From positions 310,001 to 374,000 of the forward strand of contig JAWKLZ010000001.1 in assembly GCA_041392475.1 (NCBI GenBank): a DNA stretch of 64,000 nt, in the 5' to 3' direction. How positions within the stretch are numbered: position 1 is the first letter of the stretch; each line of letters starts with the position of its first letter. The stretch comes from Chitinophagales bacterium. GTDB taxonomy: Bacteria > Bacteroidota > Bacteroidia > Chitinophagales > UBA2359. Below the pieces are notes generated by a model. That model did not search any database, was not told the DNA's origin, and saw only the letters and a list, made by a program, of their open reading frames with translations. The position numbers were made by a program, and so were the translations under genes. Shown in pieces: positions 45,419 through 55,900 of the stretch.

Positions 45419-47905
45419 ATGAAATTTATCCAATTTTTAATATCTTTAATATTGACAATTGCGCTGGTGTATGCGCTCAATTACCCCGTGACAGCATTTC
45501 CGATAGTCGGTGAAAAACTGCAAGAAACACCAGCTAGTAGATTACCTGCATTGGGACAATTCATCAACCCATTTGTAGGATTTTGGCAAAATGGTGAAAC
45601 CGAAAAACCGAATATTGCCAAGAATATTCACCATCCCAGTCTTCAATCTCCAGTTGAAGTAGTCTATGATAAACGACTGGTTCCGCATATTTTCGCCGAA
45701 AACGAACATGATTTGTATTTTGCACAAGGATACATTACAGCACAACTTCGATTGTGGCAAATGGATTTTCAATCAAGAGCTGCCGCAGGGCGATTGTCCG
45801 AAATTATTGGTACACCGACTTTGAATTACGACAAAGAACAAAGGCGAATAGGGATGGGCTTCGCTGCCGAAAAAGTAGTACAAAACATTAAAGCAGACGC
45901 TACTTCAATGGCTGCCGCACAAGCATATTTGGATGGAGTCAATGCCTATATAGAGAAATTGAGTTACCGAAATTTACCCTTAGAATTCAAACTCATGAGT
46001 TATTGGCCCGAAAAATGGACGATAGAAAGCCTAGCAAATCTATACACCTATATGGCAAAAGATTTGTCTTTTCGAGAGCGAGATATTGAAATGACCAATG
46101 CTCTAAAACTGTTTGGAAGAGAAGATTTCCAAATCATGTATCCAGATTTTCCAAAAGGAATTGACCCTATCATACCCAACAATACAGATTGGAATTTTGA
46201 AGCTACAAAAATAGATACTATAAGTGTAGATGCTTCATCTACCAACTTCAACAATGAAGAGCAAGCCTTACTACATCCTTCACTTCTCACCAAACCCGAT
46301 CCAGACAATGGTAGCAACAATTGGGTGGTAAGTGGTAGCAAAACAAAATCGGGAAACCCCATACTTTGTAATGATCCACATTTGGGTTTGAACCTGCCTT
46401 CTATATGGCTTGAATTTCAATTACAAACGCCCGAAATGAATGTATATGGCGTTTGCCTTCCAGGTTCTCCCGGCATTGTGATTGGCTTCAATGAAAACAT
46501 TGCATGGGGAGTGACAAATGGTGGACACGATGTAGCCGATTGGTACAAAATTGTCTTCAAAGACGATGCTACGAAAGCCGAATACAAATTTGATGGAGAA
46601 TGGCGAAAAACTACCCAGCGCATTGAAGAAATAAAAATCAAAGGCGGAAATGTGGTCAATGATACGGTCATTTATACACATATTGGACCAGTTAGCTATC
46701 AAGACGAAACCAACCCCAAACACAATATGGCATTGCATTGGAAGGCACATGAGGGGTCTAATGAGTTCAAAACCTTCTATTTGTTAAACAAAGCAAAAAA
46801 TTACGACGATTACAATGACGCATTGAAGACCTACGAATGTCCTGCCCAAAATTTTGCATTTGCGGCTAAAGACGGAACGATAGCTATGTGGCATCAGGGA
46901 AAATTCCCACTCTTAAAACTAGGTCAGGGAAAAAGAGTGCAAGATGGAACAAAATCTTCTGAACAGTGGCAAGGGTATATACCAAGAGAACACAATCCGC
47001 ACGTAATCAATCCATCAAGAGGATTTGTGAGTTCTGCCAATCAACATCCTGCGGGAATTGATTATCCCTATTATTACAGCGGAAATTTTGAATTTTATAG
47101 AAATAGAAGGTTGAACCAACAACTGACAATGCTCAAAGACATTGAAGTAGAAGACATGAAAGCCCTTCAAAATGACAACTACAATTTGAAGGCAGCCGAG
47201 TTGTTGCCTGTGGTTTTGAGCTATTTAAGTGATTCTACAATGAGTGAAAAAGAAAAATTGTCTTACAATTTGCTCAAAGAATGGAATTATGAAAATACGG
47301 TTGAGCAACTCGCTCCTTCAATTTTTGAAGAACTTTGGAATCAATTGTTTATCTTAATTTGGGATGAAGTAGAAGCAGCCGAAATTGCTAAAACACCAAT
47401 GGAATATCCACAAGCCTACCCCACTATTCAACTTTATACTACCCAACCCAATCACAAACTATTGGATATCAAAGCAACACCCGAAAAGGAAAATGCTGCA
47501 ATGTTGGCGCAAAAAGCATTTTCGGCAGCAGTGACCGAACTCGATCTTTGGCAAGTAAAAAATGTAAAAGAATATACTTGGGGAAACTTCAAAGGTACTG
47601 CCATCACCCACTTAGCCAAGATTCCGACCTTTAGTATGCAGGGTTTGGCTACGAATGGTAACCGTGGAATTTTGAATGCAACAAGCGAAAGACATGGCCC
47701 TTCTTGGCGAATGGTTGTAGAATTGGGGGACTCTATACAGGCTTGGGGTGTTTATCCTGGCGGTCAATCGGGAAATCCTGGTAGCCCGTATTACACCAAT
47801 TTTGTCAAAACATGGGTTGATGGCGAATATTATCCGCTTTGGTTCATGAAAAACGCTACGGATGAAAGTGGTGGAGTATTGTTGAAGCAGTCTTTCGGTA
47901 AATGA
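45419..47905 (+). CDS. Penicillin acylase family protein (Ntn-hydrolase, peptidase S45)
   Basis: An 828-residue amidase precursor of the penicillin G acylase / acyl-homoserine-lactone acylase / cephalosporin acylase family. The N-terminus is a signal or anchor segment (residues 1-21), so it acts in the periplasm. The precursor should cut itself before Ser299 in DNGSNNWVVSG, creating the beta-chain N-terminal nucleophile. NDPHLGLNLPSIWLE and GVTNGGHDVADWY contain the usual oxyanion and Asn residues; EFYRNRRL and the C-terminal beta-chain blocks follow. It may degrade acylated signals or antibiotics, but the substrate is unknown. A strong terminator-like hairpin follows. Confidence 0.93.
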   Translation: MKFIQFLISLILTIALVYALNYPVTAFPIVGEKLQETPASRLPALGQFINPFVGFWQNGETEKPNIAKNIHHPSLQSPVEVVYDKRLVPHIFAENEHDLYFAQGYITAQLRLWQMDFQSRAAAGRLSEIIGTPTLNYDKEQRRIGMGFAAEKVVQNIKADATSMAAAQAYLDGVNAYIEKLSYRNLPLEFKLMSYWPEKWTIESLANLYTYMAKDLSFRERDIEMTNALKLFGREDFQIMYPDFPKGIDPIIPNNTDWNFEATKIDTISVDASSTNFNNEEQALLHPSLLTKPDPDNGSNNWVVSGSKTKSGNPILCNDPHLGLNLPSIWLEFQLQTPEMNVYGVCLPGSPGIVIGFNENIAWGVTNGGHDVADWYKIVFKDDATKAEYKFDGEWRKTTQRIEEIKIKGGNVVNDTVIYTHIGPVSYQDETNPKHNMALHWKAHEGSNEFKTFYLLNKAKNYDDYNDALKTYECPAQNFAFAAKDGTIAMWHQGKFPLLKLGQGKRVQDGTKSSEQWQGYIPREHNPHVINPSRGFVSSANQHPAGIDYPYYYSGNFEFYRNRRLNQQLTMLKDIEVEDMKALQNDNYNLKAAELLPVVLSYLSDSTMSEKEKLSYNLLKEWNYENTVEQLAPSIFEELWNQLFILIWDEVEAAEIAKTPMEYPQAYPTIQLYTTQPNHKLLDIKATPEKENAAMLAQKAFSAAVTELDLWQVKNVKEYTWGNFKGTAITHLAKIPTFSMQGLATNGNRGILNATSERHGPSWRMVVELGDSIQAWGVYPGGQSGNPGSPYYTNFVKTWVDGEYYPLWFMKNATDESGGVLLKQSFGK

Positions 47906-47914
47906 TTTAGAATC

Positions 47915-47935
47915 AAGACAAAAGATTAAAGACAG
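47915..47935. repeat. Heptanucleotide repeat units after the penicillin acylase gene
   Basis: Three in-phase units, AAGACAA (47915-47921), AAGATTA (47922-47928) and AAGACAG (47929-47935), start 10 bases after the stop codon and lead into the terminator stem. They belong to the same degenerate family as the array at 7188. Confidence 0.5.
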
Positions 47936-47978
47936 ACTACAAAAGTTCTTAAAACTTTTGTGGTCTGTCGTTTTATTT
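47931..47978 (+). terminator. Terminator after the penicillin acylase gene
   Basis: A 17-bp stem (47931-47947 with 47953-47969) has one G-T wobble and a 5-base loop CTTAA, and ends in GTTTTATTT. It starts within the last heptanucleotide unit and lies 26 bases after the stop. Confidence 0.85.
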
Positions 47979-48003
47979 AGAAGTAGCTGAAAACCAGAGA
48001 CTC

Positions 48004-48024
48004 AAGACAAAAGAACAAAATCTA
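48004..48024. repeat. Heptanucleotide repeat units before the Hsp70 gene
   Basis: AAGACAA (48004-48010), AAGAACA (48011-48017) and AAATCTA (48018-48024) run in phase and end 15 bases before the ATG at 48040. They repeat the wording of the array at 47915 and would lie in the 5' leader of the Hsp70-like gene. Confidence 0.4.
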
Positions 48025-48039
48025 AAAAAATACAATCCC

Positions 48040-49290
48040 ATGTCACGCTACGTTTATGGTGTCGATTTCGGAACAAGCAACTCCGCATTGGCCATTTTTG
48101 ACAAACAAACCAATCAAATTGTTCACTCCTTTATAGACGCGTCCATTTTGCACTTCCCTTTTCCGCAAGAATACAAAGGGGAGTACATGGTTGGCAAGGA
48201 AGGATTGCAGAAGTTTTTGCGAAATTCGATGAGAGGACGGCTAATGCGTTCCATCAAATCAGCCCTACCGAATGCTTCCTTTACCCAAACAACCATCTAT
48301 CAAGTCGACTACCAATTAGAAGATTTGGTCGCACTCATCCTGCAATCTCTGAAGGAAAAAGCCGATGATTTTGTAGGCGAAAACGTGACAACTGCCATCT
48401 TTGGGCGGCCTGTGGTTTTTGACGAAAAACCTGCAAGAGATACTTTGGCACAAGAACGTTTACAGAAAGCTGCAAAGATTGCAGGTTTTCAACAGGTTCA
48501 TTTTCAGTACGAACCCATTGCAGCGGCTTTCACTTATGAACGTCAACTTCAATCTCCTGAAATGGTTTTGGTAGCAGATTTGGGAGGTGGTACTTCCGAT
48601 TTTACCTTGATGCAGTTGAATCCTGCAAAAATCAATCAAACCGATCGAAGCTCGGATATGATTGCCAAAGGAGGTGTGCATATTGGTGGGGATGATTTGG
48701 ATGCAGAGGTGATGTGGCGAAAATTGGTGCGGTATTTTGGTTATGGACTGCAATACCAATCCATGAACAAAATGCTGGAAGTGCCGAGTCATTATTTTCG
48801 TCGTTTGTGTGCTTGGCAAGACCTCAACTACTTCAAAAGCGAAAAAGTGCGCAAGGAATTGGATGACTTTTTTTATGCCACGAATTACAGCAGTGAATTC
48901 AACCGACTGATTACACTCGTTGAGCGAAACTTGGGCTACTCGGTTCTACAAGCCATTGAAAATGCAAAGATTGCACTATCAAGCGAAGCCGAAACAACGA
49001 TTGATTTTGACCAAGCCCACATCGAAATTCACCAAAAAATCACCCGTTCGGAATTCAATCAGTTCGTACACAAAGACATGCAGCAGATTGACGACTACTT
49101 GGATGTCTTTTTGGAAGATGCTTTTGTGGAAGCATCGGATGTGGACAGCGTGTTTATGACAGGCGGAAGTTCGCTTGTGCCTATAGTGCGAGAATTATTT
49201 GCTAAACGGTTTGGAGAAAAAGCTATTCGGTCAGGCGATAGCTTCAATAGTGTGGCATTTGGATTGGCATATAGTTCGGTGTTGTTTTGA
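48040..49290 (+). CDS. Hsp70-family protein, YegD-like
   Basis: A 416-residue actin-fold ATPase related to DnaK and closest in layout to E. coli YegD. Phosphate-1 motif YGVDFGTSNSALA is at residues 6-18, PIAAAFTYE and phosphate-2 VADLGGGTSDFTL are in the middle, and the adenosine motif FMTGGSSLVPIVRE is near the C-terminus. The ATPase domain is complete, but the DnaK peptide-binding domain is missing, as in YegD. Its client and role are unknown. No DnaJ or GrpE is adjacent. Its stop is only 4 bases from the stop of the convergent parE, with no terminator between them. Confidence 0.9.
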   Translation: MSRYVYGVDFGTSNSALAIFDKQTNQIVHSFIDASILHFPFPQEYKGEYMVGKEGLQKFLRNSMRGRLMRSIKSALPNASFTQTTIYQVDYQLEDLVALILQSLKEKADDFVGENVTTAIFGRPVVFDEKPARDTLAQERLQKAAKIAGFQQVHFQYEPIAAAFTYERQLQSPEMVLVADLGGGTSDFTLMQLNPAKINQTDRSSDMIAKGGVHIGGDDLDAEVMWRKLVRYFGYGLQYQSMNKMLEVPSHYFRRLCAWQDLNYFKSEKVRKELDDFFYATNYSSEFNRLITLVERNLGYSVLQAIENAKIALSSEAETTIDFDQAHIEIHQKITRSEFNQFVHKDMQQIDDYLDVFLEDAFVEASDVDSVFMTGGSSLVPIVRELFAKRFGEKAIRSGDSFNSVAFGLAYSSVLF

Positions 49291-49294
49291 GTTT

Positions 49295-51154
49295 TTATTC
49301 CGCCAACTCCACAATCAAATCTTCTTCCATTCTCAAATTATTTATGATAAACTGCTGACGATCAGGAGTGTTTTTGCCCATGTAGTAATCCAAAATATTT
49401 TCAATAGAAGCATCTGGACTCATAATCACAGGTTCAAGACGAATGTCTTCACCAATAAAATTGCCAAATTCGTCAGGCGAAATCTCTCCCAAACCTTTGA
49501 AGCGAGTAATTTCTGGTTTGCCACGAAGTTTCTGAACAGCAGCCCTTTTTTCGGTTTCATCGTAGCAGTAAATCGTTTGTTGTTTATCCCTTACCCGAAA
49601 CAAGGGGGTTTCTAAAATATACACATGACCATTTCGTACCACTTCAGGAAAGAATTGGAGGAAAAAGGTCAGCAGCAATAAGCGAATGTGCATACCATCG
49701 ACATCGGCATCCGTAGCCACCACAATTTTTTGGTAGCGCAAACCATCTATGCCATCTTCAATGTTGAGGGCGTGCTGCAAAAGGTTGAATTCTTCATTTT
49801 GGTAAACTACTTTCTTTGTACTTCCATAGCAGTTCAAGGGTTTTCCACGGAGACTAAAAACCGCTTGGGTTTCAACATCTCTTGCTTTGGTAATAGAACC
49901 ACTTGCAGAATCTCCTTCGGTGATAAATAGAGTGGAATTGTAGGATTTATCATCGTCTTTTTTGTCATTGAGATGAAAACGGCAGTCTCGCAATTTCTTG
50001 TTGTGAAGGTTGGCAGTTTTGGCGCGTTTTTTTGCCAATTTTTTTACCCCTGCAATTTCTTTGCGTTCTCTTTCCGATTGTTGGATACGTTTTGATAGTT
50101 CATCGGCCACTTCTTTGTTTTTGTGGAGGAAATTGTCGAGTTTTTCCTTCAAAAAATCATTGATAAAAGTACGCACTGTTGGCCCATCAGGACTCATGTT
50201 TTGTGAACCAAGTTTGGTTTTGGTTTGCGACTCAAAAATAGGATCTTCTACCCGTACACTGATTGCCCCAATCAATGCCTGTCGAATGTCTGCTACATCG
50301 AAACTTTTGCCATAAAAATCTCGAATCGTTTTGACAATTGCTTCTCTGAAATAGGATAAATGCGTGCCTCCCAAGGGAGTATATTGACCGTTTACAAAAG
50401 AATAGTATTCTTCCCCATACGCATTGCCGTGTGTGAGGGCTACTTCAATGTCATCATCTTTGAGGTGAATAATAGGATAGCGCAGTTCGGTTCCATTGGT
50501 TTTGCTACTTAATAAATCAAGCAATCCATTTTTGGAATAATACCGCTGACCATTGAAGAAAATGCTCAAGCCCGAATTGAGGTAGGCATAGTTTTTTACC
50601 TGATTTTCGAGATGTTCAGGTATGAATTTGAAGTGTTTAAAAATGGTGAGATCAGGTTCAAAAAGGACATACGTGCCATTTTGTTCATCGGTATCTTGTA
50701 TGCGGTGGTCTTTTACAATGTTGCCCTGTTTAAATTCTGCAATCTTTTTTTTACCATCTCTTACTGACTCAACACGAAAGTAGTGAGAAAGTGCATTGAC
50801 CGCTTTTGTTCCGACTCCATTCAACCCTACGGATTTTTTGAAGGCTTTGGAATCGTATTTACCGCCTGTGTTGATTTTCGAAACACAGTCAATCACTTTT
50901 CCCAATGGAATCCCACGCCCGTAATCTCGCACCATCACCCGTTTATCTGATACATGCACTTCTACTTTTTTGCCAAATCCCATTACATATTCATCTATGG
51001 CATTGTCAATGATTTCTTTGATGAGAATGTAAATACCATCATCTTGTGCAGAGCCATCTCCTAATTTACCAATATACATTCCAGGACGCAGTCGAATGTG
51101 TTGTTTCCAATCAAGTGATTTTATGTTATCTTCAGTATATGTTGTTACAGACAT
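49295..51154 (-). CDS. parE: DNA topoisomerase IV subunit B (ParE)
   Basis: The ATPase subunit of a type IIA topoisomerase that decatenates chromosomes. The frame is open to 51361, but the upstream 69 residues are not family-like, so the ATG at 51152-51154 (619 residues) is chosen. The GHKL ATPase is clear: Glu47 and Asn51 in KEIIDNAIDEY, YGRGIPLG, and VGLNGVGTKAVNALS. TOPRIM motifs are FITEGDSASGS and the metal-binding DADVDGMHIR. The SLRGKPLN block and overall length favour ParE over GyrB. parC is not adjacent; the downstream neighbour is convergent. Confidence 0.92.
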   Translation of the reverse strand: MSVTTYTEDNIKSLDWKQHIRLRPGMYIGKLGDGSAQDDGIYILIKEIIDNAIDEYVMGFGKKVEVHVSDKRVMVRDYGRGIPLGKVIDCVSKINTGGKYDSKAFKKSVGLNGVGTKAVNALSHYFRVESVRDGKKKIAEFKQGNIVKDHRIQDTDEQNGTYVLFEPDLTIFKHFKFIPEHLENQVKNYAYLNSGLSIFFNGQRYYSKNGLLDLLSSKTNGTELRYPIIHLKDDDIEVALTHGNAYGEEYYSFVNGQYTPLGGTHLSYFREAIVKTIRDFYGKSFDVADIRQALIGAISVRVEDPIFESQTKTKLGSQNMSPDGPTVRTFINDFLKEKLDNFLHKNKEVADELSKRIQQSERERKEIAGVKKLAKKRAKTANLHNKKLRDCRFHLNDKKDDDKSYNSTLFITEGDSASGSITKARDVETQAVFSLRGKPLNCYGSTKKVVYQNEEFNLLQHALNIEDGIDGLRYQKIVVATDADVDGMHIRLLLLTFFLQFFPEVVRNGHVYILETPLFRVRDKQQTIYCYDETEKRAAVQKLRGKPEITRFKGLGEISPDEFGNFIGEDIRLEPVIMSPDASIENILDYYMGKNTPDRQQFIINNLRMEEDLIVELAE

Positions 51155-51822
51155 TTCTTTATGGTTTTTTACAATTATTTTAGCAAAAATACTAAAAATA
51201 ATGGAATTTTGGAAATTTTTGTTTTGAAATCCAAACGCAAAAGTAATCAATGAATGAAACTTAAAATGAAAAGAAAGTCTGATTCTCAAACTATTTGGAA
51301 AATGAAATTGGGAGTATATTCTTTGAATGTTGCTATGCGGAGTATTGGCAAGAAAATGCATATCCTTAATAAATAAAGAAATGCTGTATCGAATATCATT
51401 CGTACAGCATTCTTAAGGCCTTCTCTATTTTCATAAAAAAACATGACTTTAGTGTCTTGGGGTTAGGTTAAATTGAAATATTATATTAATATGAAAAGTT
51501 ATAGAATTTTAATTGATTTTATTTTGCTGTTCATACTGCAATTATTATACCAATTTAGTTTGATTAAATGTGTACTTATATTACAATCAGTCAATATGAA
51601 TAGTTTGCTAACTGTGATTTTGTAGATTCATGTTGTAAATACAAATCACTGACTTTTTCTATTATCTTCTTCTCATCTTTAATAGACGAAATGAGAGTAT
51701 GATTTTGAAGAATTTAATTGATTTTTTTTTTCAAAAAAAGAGGCAAAACTTTTTCAGTTATTGCCTCTTTTTCACATACTTCTCTTTATCAGATGATTAG
51801 AGAAGATTATAAAATGATAAAA
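51155..51822. other. Intergenic region between parE and the PorP/SprF gene
   Basis: No gene is supported in 668 bases. On the minus strand TATTTTTG (51184-51191) fits the TAnnTTTG promoter element about 30 bases upstream of the parE ATG. A bulged hairpin pairs ATGCTGTA (51381-51388) with TACAGCAT (51403-51410), extended by CGAA/TTCG inside and AAGA/TCTT outside; it has no T-run and its role is unclear. A terminator for the PorP/SprF transcript lies at 51733-51772. The remainder is plain AT-rich sequence. Confidence 0.45.
51733..51772 (-). terminator. Terminator downstream of the PorP/SprF gene
   Basis: A perfect 12-bp stem, AAAAAGAGGCAA (51735-51746) with TTGCCTCTTTTT (51761-51772), around a 14-base loop. 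On the minus strand it is followed by a T-run and a further T tract. It lies 51 bases after the stop at 51823 and could work in both directions. Confidence 0.85.
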
Positions 51823-52755
51823 CTATTCTATATCATCACTCGGAATACTCTTTTTTGCTTTTCTATTGAAGAAGTCAAAATTGTAGCCTACTGTGATTTC
51901 GTGTGTACCACTAGTATAATTGCTCAAATCAGAAGTAGTGATGTCGTAGGAGTATGCCAAATTAAGGCTGCTATCCAATTGAAGCCCAACGAGAATAGCG
52001 AGTGCGTCTTCTGTACGATAAGAAATTCCAGCCCAGTAGTTTTTGTTTACAATCGCTCTTGCGCCTAACTCAAATTGTGCGCCTGCACCTGCAACAGATT
52101 TCAACAAGATAGAAGGAGCAATGTCTAAATTTTCGCTCGCATTGAAGGTTACGCCACCACCCAAAAAGATGTGACGGCTGTTTTCGATGGATTCCACATC
52201 ACCAACAAAAGTGTATTTGCTGGCAAACATTTGATTGACAGACAATCCTGCCCAAAAGTTGAGACCTTTCAAATATAATCCTAAATTGGCATCTGCACCC
52301 ATTTTGGATTGGTCACCTGCTCCAATTTGTGGATCGCCTTCGTCTCTGGTAATCAATTCATTGAAGTTGATTTTATAAGACATTAGATTGGCTCCAACAC
52401 CAATACCCAAGTAGGTTTCATTCTCTACTAAAGGTAATTGATAGGCATAAGCCAATGTTGCACCTGTTCTTCCAATAGGACCTGTATTATCGCTGTACAA
52501 GATAGCTCCGATACCAACGGTTCTATTTTCGCTCAGGTTGCCGTGCATACTGACCATACCTGTTGTTGGCGCACCGTCAATACCTGACCATTGTTTGCGG
52601 AAAGAAGCTTTTCCAACAAAGGTGTCATCGCTACCTGCTACGGCTGGATTAAAGGCAAAGTCGTTTATCATGTAATGTGTAAGTTGATAAACCTGCTGTG
52701 CATAGATTTCTTGGGTGAAGAACAGTATAAGGATGAAAGTAATTATCCGTTTCAT
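51823..52755 (-). CDS. PorP/SprF family type IX secretion outer-membrane protein
   Basis: A 310-residue predicted beta-barrel of the PorP/SprF family. The ATG at 52753-52755 is followed by a signal peptide MKRIITFILILFFTQEIYAQ; the longer upstream frame is not signal-like. The mature start YQLTHYMINDFAFNPAVAGS and the following RKQWSGIDGAPTT are the family hallmark. In Flavobacterium, SprF is needed to secrete the giant type B cargo SprB, and PorP/SprF genes often follow their cargo gene. Here the 1825-residue type B protein lies 177 bases upstream on the same strand. A cargo-specific export or anchoring role is therefore a good inference. Confidence 0.92.
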   Translation of the reverse strand: MKRIITFILILFFTQEIYAQQVYQLTHYMINDFAFNPAVAGSDDTFVGKASFRKQWSGIDGAPTTGMVSMHGNLSENRTVGIGAILYSDNTGPIGRTGATLAYAYQLPLVENETYLGIGVGANLMSYKINFNELITRDEGDPQIGAGDQSKMGADANLGLYLKGLNFWAGLSVNQMFASKYTFVGDVESIENSRHIFLGGGVTFNASENLDIAPSILLKSVAGAGAQFELGARAIVNKNYWAGISYRTEDALAILVGLQLDSSLNLAYSYDITTSDLSNYTSGTHEITVGYNFDFFNRKAKKSIPSDDIE

Positions 52756-52932
52756 TTTGAAGAAAATATTAATCATAAACTTTGTTCGGAGTACGACTAA
52801 CGGTAAACGACAGTCGATTTTTGTTGTATTTTTTTGAACAAAGTTCAAGTTATTGTTAAAAAAATAGGATACTTAAAAAAAGGAATGAAGAACAACCAAC
52901 AGGATGTCCTTCATTCTCTATTGTCAAAAAGA

Positions 52933-55900
52933 TTATCTAAGGATCGTTACGTTGCCCGTCAATGGCGCAGTGCCGTCGTTGAGTTCAATCACATAGTAGT
53001 AAGTGCCATGTGGTAAATCATCACTTCCATCGTTGCGACCATCCCAACGAACGGTTTCGTTGTTGTAGTTGATAGCTGAATATACTTTCTGTCCCCAACG
53101 GTTGTATATTTCTACATAGATAGAGTTGTTACCCGCATCTACTTGAGGAATATGCCAGTAGTCATTGAAGTTATCTCCATTGGGTGTGATGACGTTTGGA
53201 ATGTCAAAATTGCAGATTTCGACATCTACGGTGATGGAAGTTGTTTCAGAACACCCTGCTTCGTTCACAGCTGTTACCATGTAAGTAGTTGTCTGTGTAG
53301 GCTGTACTTTTACTTCATCACTTACTGTACCTGTTGCTTCGCCGCCATCCCAAGTATATTCCATTCCATCACCTTCGGCAGTTAATGTAACACTTGTTCC
53401 AGCGCAAAAACTCATTTCTGGCATTGATATAGTGACATTTGGATTGTCACTTACTTTGAAGGCAGCGTTTACTGTCTCGGTTGATTGTTTTGTTCCACAA
53501 GCCGCATCTACTACCAATTCTACGGTATAGTTTCCTACTTCGTCAAAACTAAGTGTAGGATTTTCGTCAATGCTGTTTAGTATGGAGCCAGACAAATCAT
53601 TGGTGAATGTCCAACTATAAGCTGAGGCATTTGCTGAAGCATTACTAAAGGTGATGGATTCACCCAAACAGATATTATTGCTTTGTGATGTAAAGGCAGC
53701 TGTTGGTTGGCTCGTTGGATCTACCACAATTGCTTGTTCTACAGTTTTGGTACATCCTCCGATTGTAGCCGATGCAACATATATACCTGCTTGGTTCGCA
53801 GTAATTGAGTTTCCTGATTGAGTTGTGCCGTTGAAGCTCCATGTGACATTCGTAGCTGTGCTGTTGGTAATTGAAAGAGTAATTTCTTCTCCCTCGCAAA
53901 TTGCATTGTCTTCTCCTGTACTAAGACCAACGTTCATTACTTCAAAAGGGGCATCCGATACGTTTATTAATCCAACACTCGTACAGTCTGAAGCATCGGT
54001 GACGGTTACATAATAGAGTCCACCACTTGTGACAGCCAATGTAGGTTCTGTACTACCGTCTTCCCACAAGTAAGCATCGTAATCACCCATTGCTTGAATA
54101 ACATAAGTTCCACTATTACAATTGGCTTCAAAAGTCGGTGTTTGAGGACCTGTGATGGTGATATCTGCTCTCCAAAAACATCCATTGCTGTCTTCATAAT
54201 TTACAAAATAATCACCTGGCTGACTGACAACAAGTGTTTGTGAGTTAGAAGCATTATTAGACCAAATATAGCTAATATAGCCAAAAGGAGCTTGCAGTGT
54301 CATGTTGTCACCATCGCATAGAGAAGTACCTGATGAAGTAAATATCTCACCATTTGGATCTACTGCCATTCCTACTTCAAATTGATCCATTGCCGTACAT
54401 CCATTTGCATCAGTTACAATAACACTATACATTCCTCCTTCGCTCACTTGCAATTGAGATCCATTGGCATTTGGAATATTCCACTCATAAGCAGAAAAAG
54501 TTTGAGGTACGCTCAATGTGACAGCATCGCCTGGACAAATCAGTTCATTTCCAGTAATGCTCACCTGAGGATTGGTGACAGTTACAGCATATTCTTGCGA
54601 AGTATAGGTACAACCTTCCTCTGTGTATTCGTAAACAATGGTGTTTTCTCCTTGAAGCAAAACACTTGTAGAAAGATTATTGGATACTTGTGTAGTGTTA
54701 CCATTTGACAAGGTAATATTAAAGGTACCATTAGTGATTGGCACGCCATTGATGATAGGTGCGTTGATGACCGTAGTTTGTTGAGCACAATAGCTACTTT
54801 CGATGTCCAATACAGGCGTTTCTCCTCCACAAGCAGCTTTACACATGAGCGTACTTTGTACTTCATCGCAAGTTCCATTTGGAATAGCGGCTACTGTGAT
54901 AGTTACTTCTTCCTCAGGCTGCAAATTTTCGAAAGTATAACTATTGGCATTGCCACTTAATTGAGTGACCAAGACATTGTTTCCACTAATGTTGAAAGAT
55001 GCTGCACCTTCTACGTTCCATGAAAAAGTGATGGAAGTACTGCTTGCGTCACAGTCAATTGGGAAATTTTCAGGTACTTGTGAATAGACTTTGATTAACT
55101 GTGTAATCGTTGTGGATTCACAACCATTTTCGCTGACCTTCAAGGTGATGAATTTGTCGCCAGGAGTATTCCAAGAAAGAGTCGGATTTTGATTGCTGCC
55201 TGTAAAGGTTGCACCTTTGAAGTCCCATATATACTCACCATCCGTAGCTGCGGCATCTATGTGAATCTCATCTCCTACACATACTTCGGTTATATCAACA
55301 CTTTCGATAACTGCAATAGGCTGTACAACGGTAACGGACTCTTCTGTAGAAAACACACAGCCTGTACCCGCATCGGTAATGGTATAGGTGATGATGAATT
55401 GACCTCCTCCCAATTGAGAGGGCTGGAATATATTCACATTGTAAGTAGGGCCACCTACCTGACTGATTTTGAAACTTCCACCATTGATGTTTGCCTGCAA
55501 TTGTATGGCAGGATCGGTGACACAATAAGTAGATTGTGCATTTGTGATACTAAGATTGGCATATTGATTGGCAACTTCATTACACGCATCTGGTGCATAA
55601 CGTACCCGCAAAATCACTTCATTGTTGTCTTCACAATCTTCAGCCAAAGCATTGTTGGCATCCACTTTCACGATGTACTCATAAGTAGTATTTTGATTGG
55701 TTCCTGCTGGATAAGGAATCTCCAATTCATGAATACTTTCGTATTTTGCAGAAGGTAAAGAAACGTCTTTCAATGTAGTAGCAACTGTGCTGCCTTGTAC
55801 TCTTCGAGATATTTTCACGCTATAATTGTTGGTGACAGCTTTACCCAAATTCGTTGAACGAACAAGGAATTTTAAGGTTTCACCCGCCTCTGCTTCTACT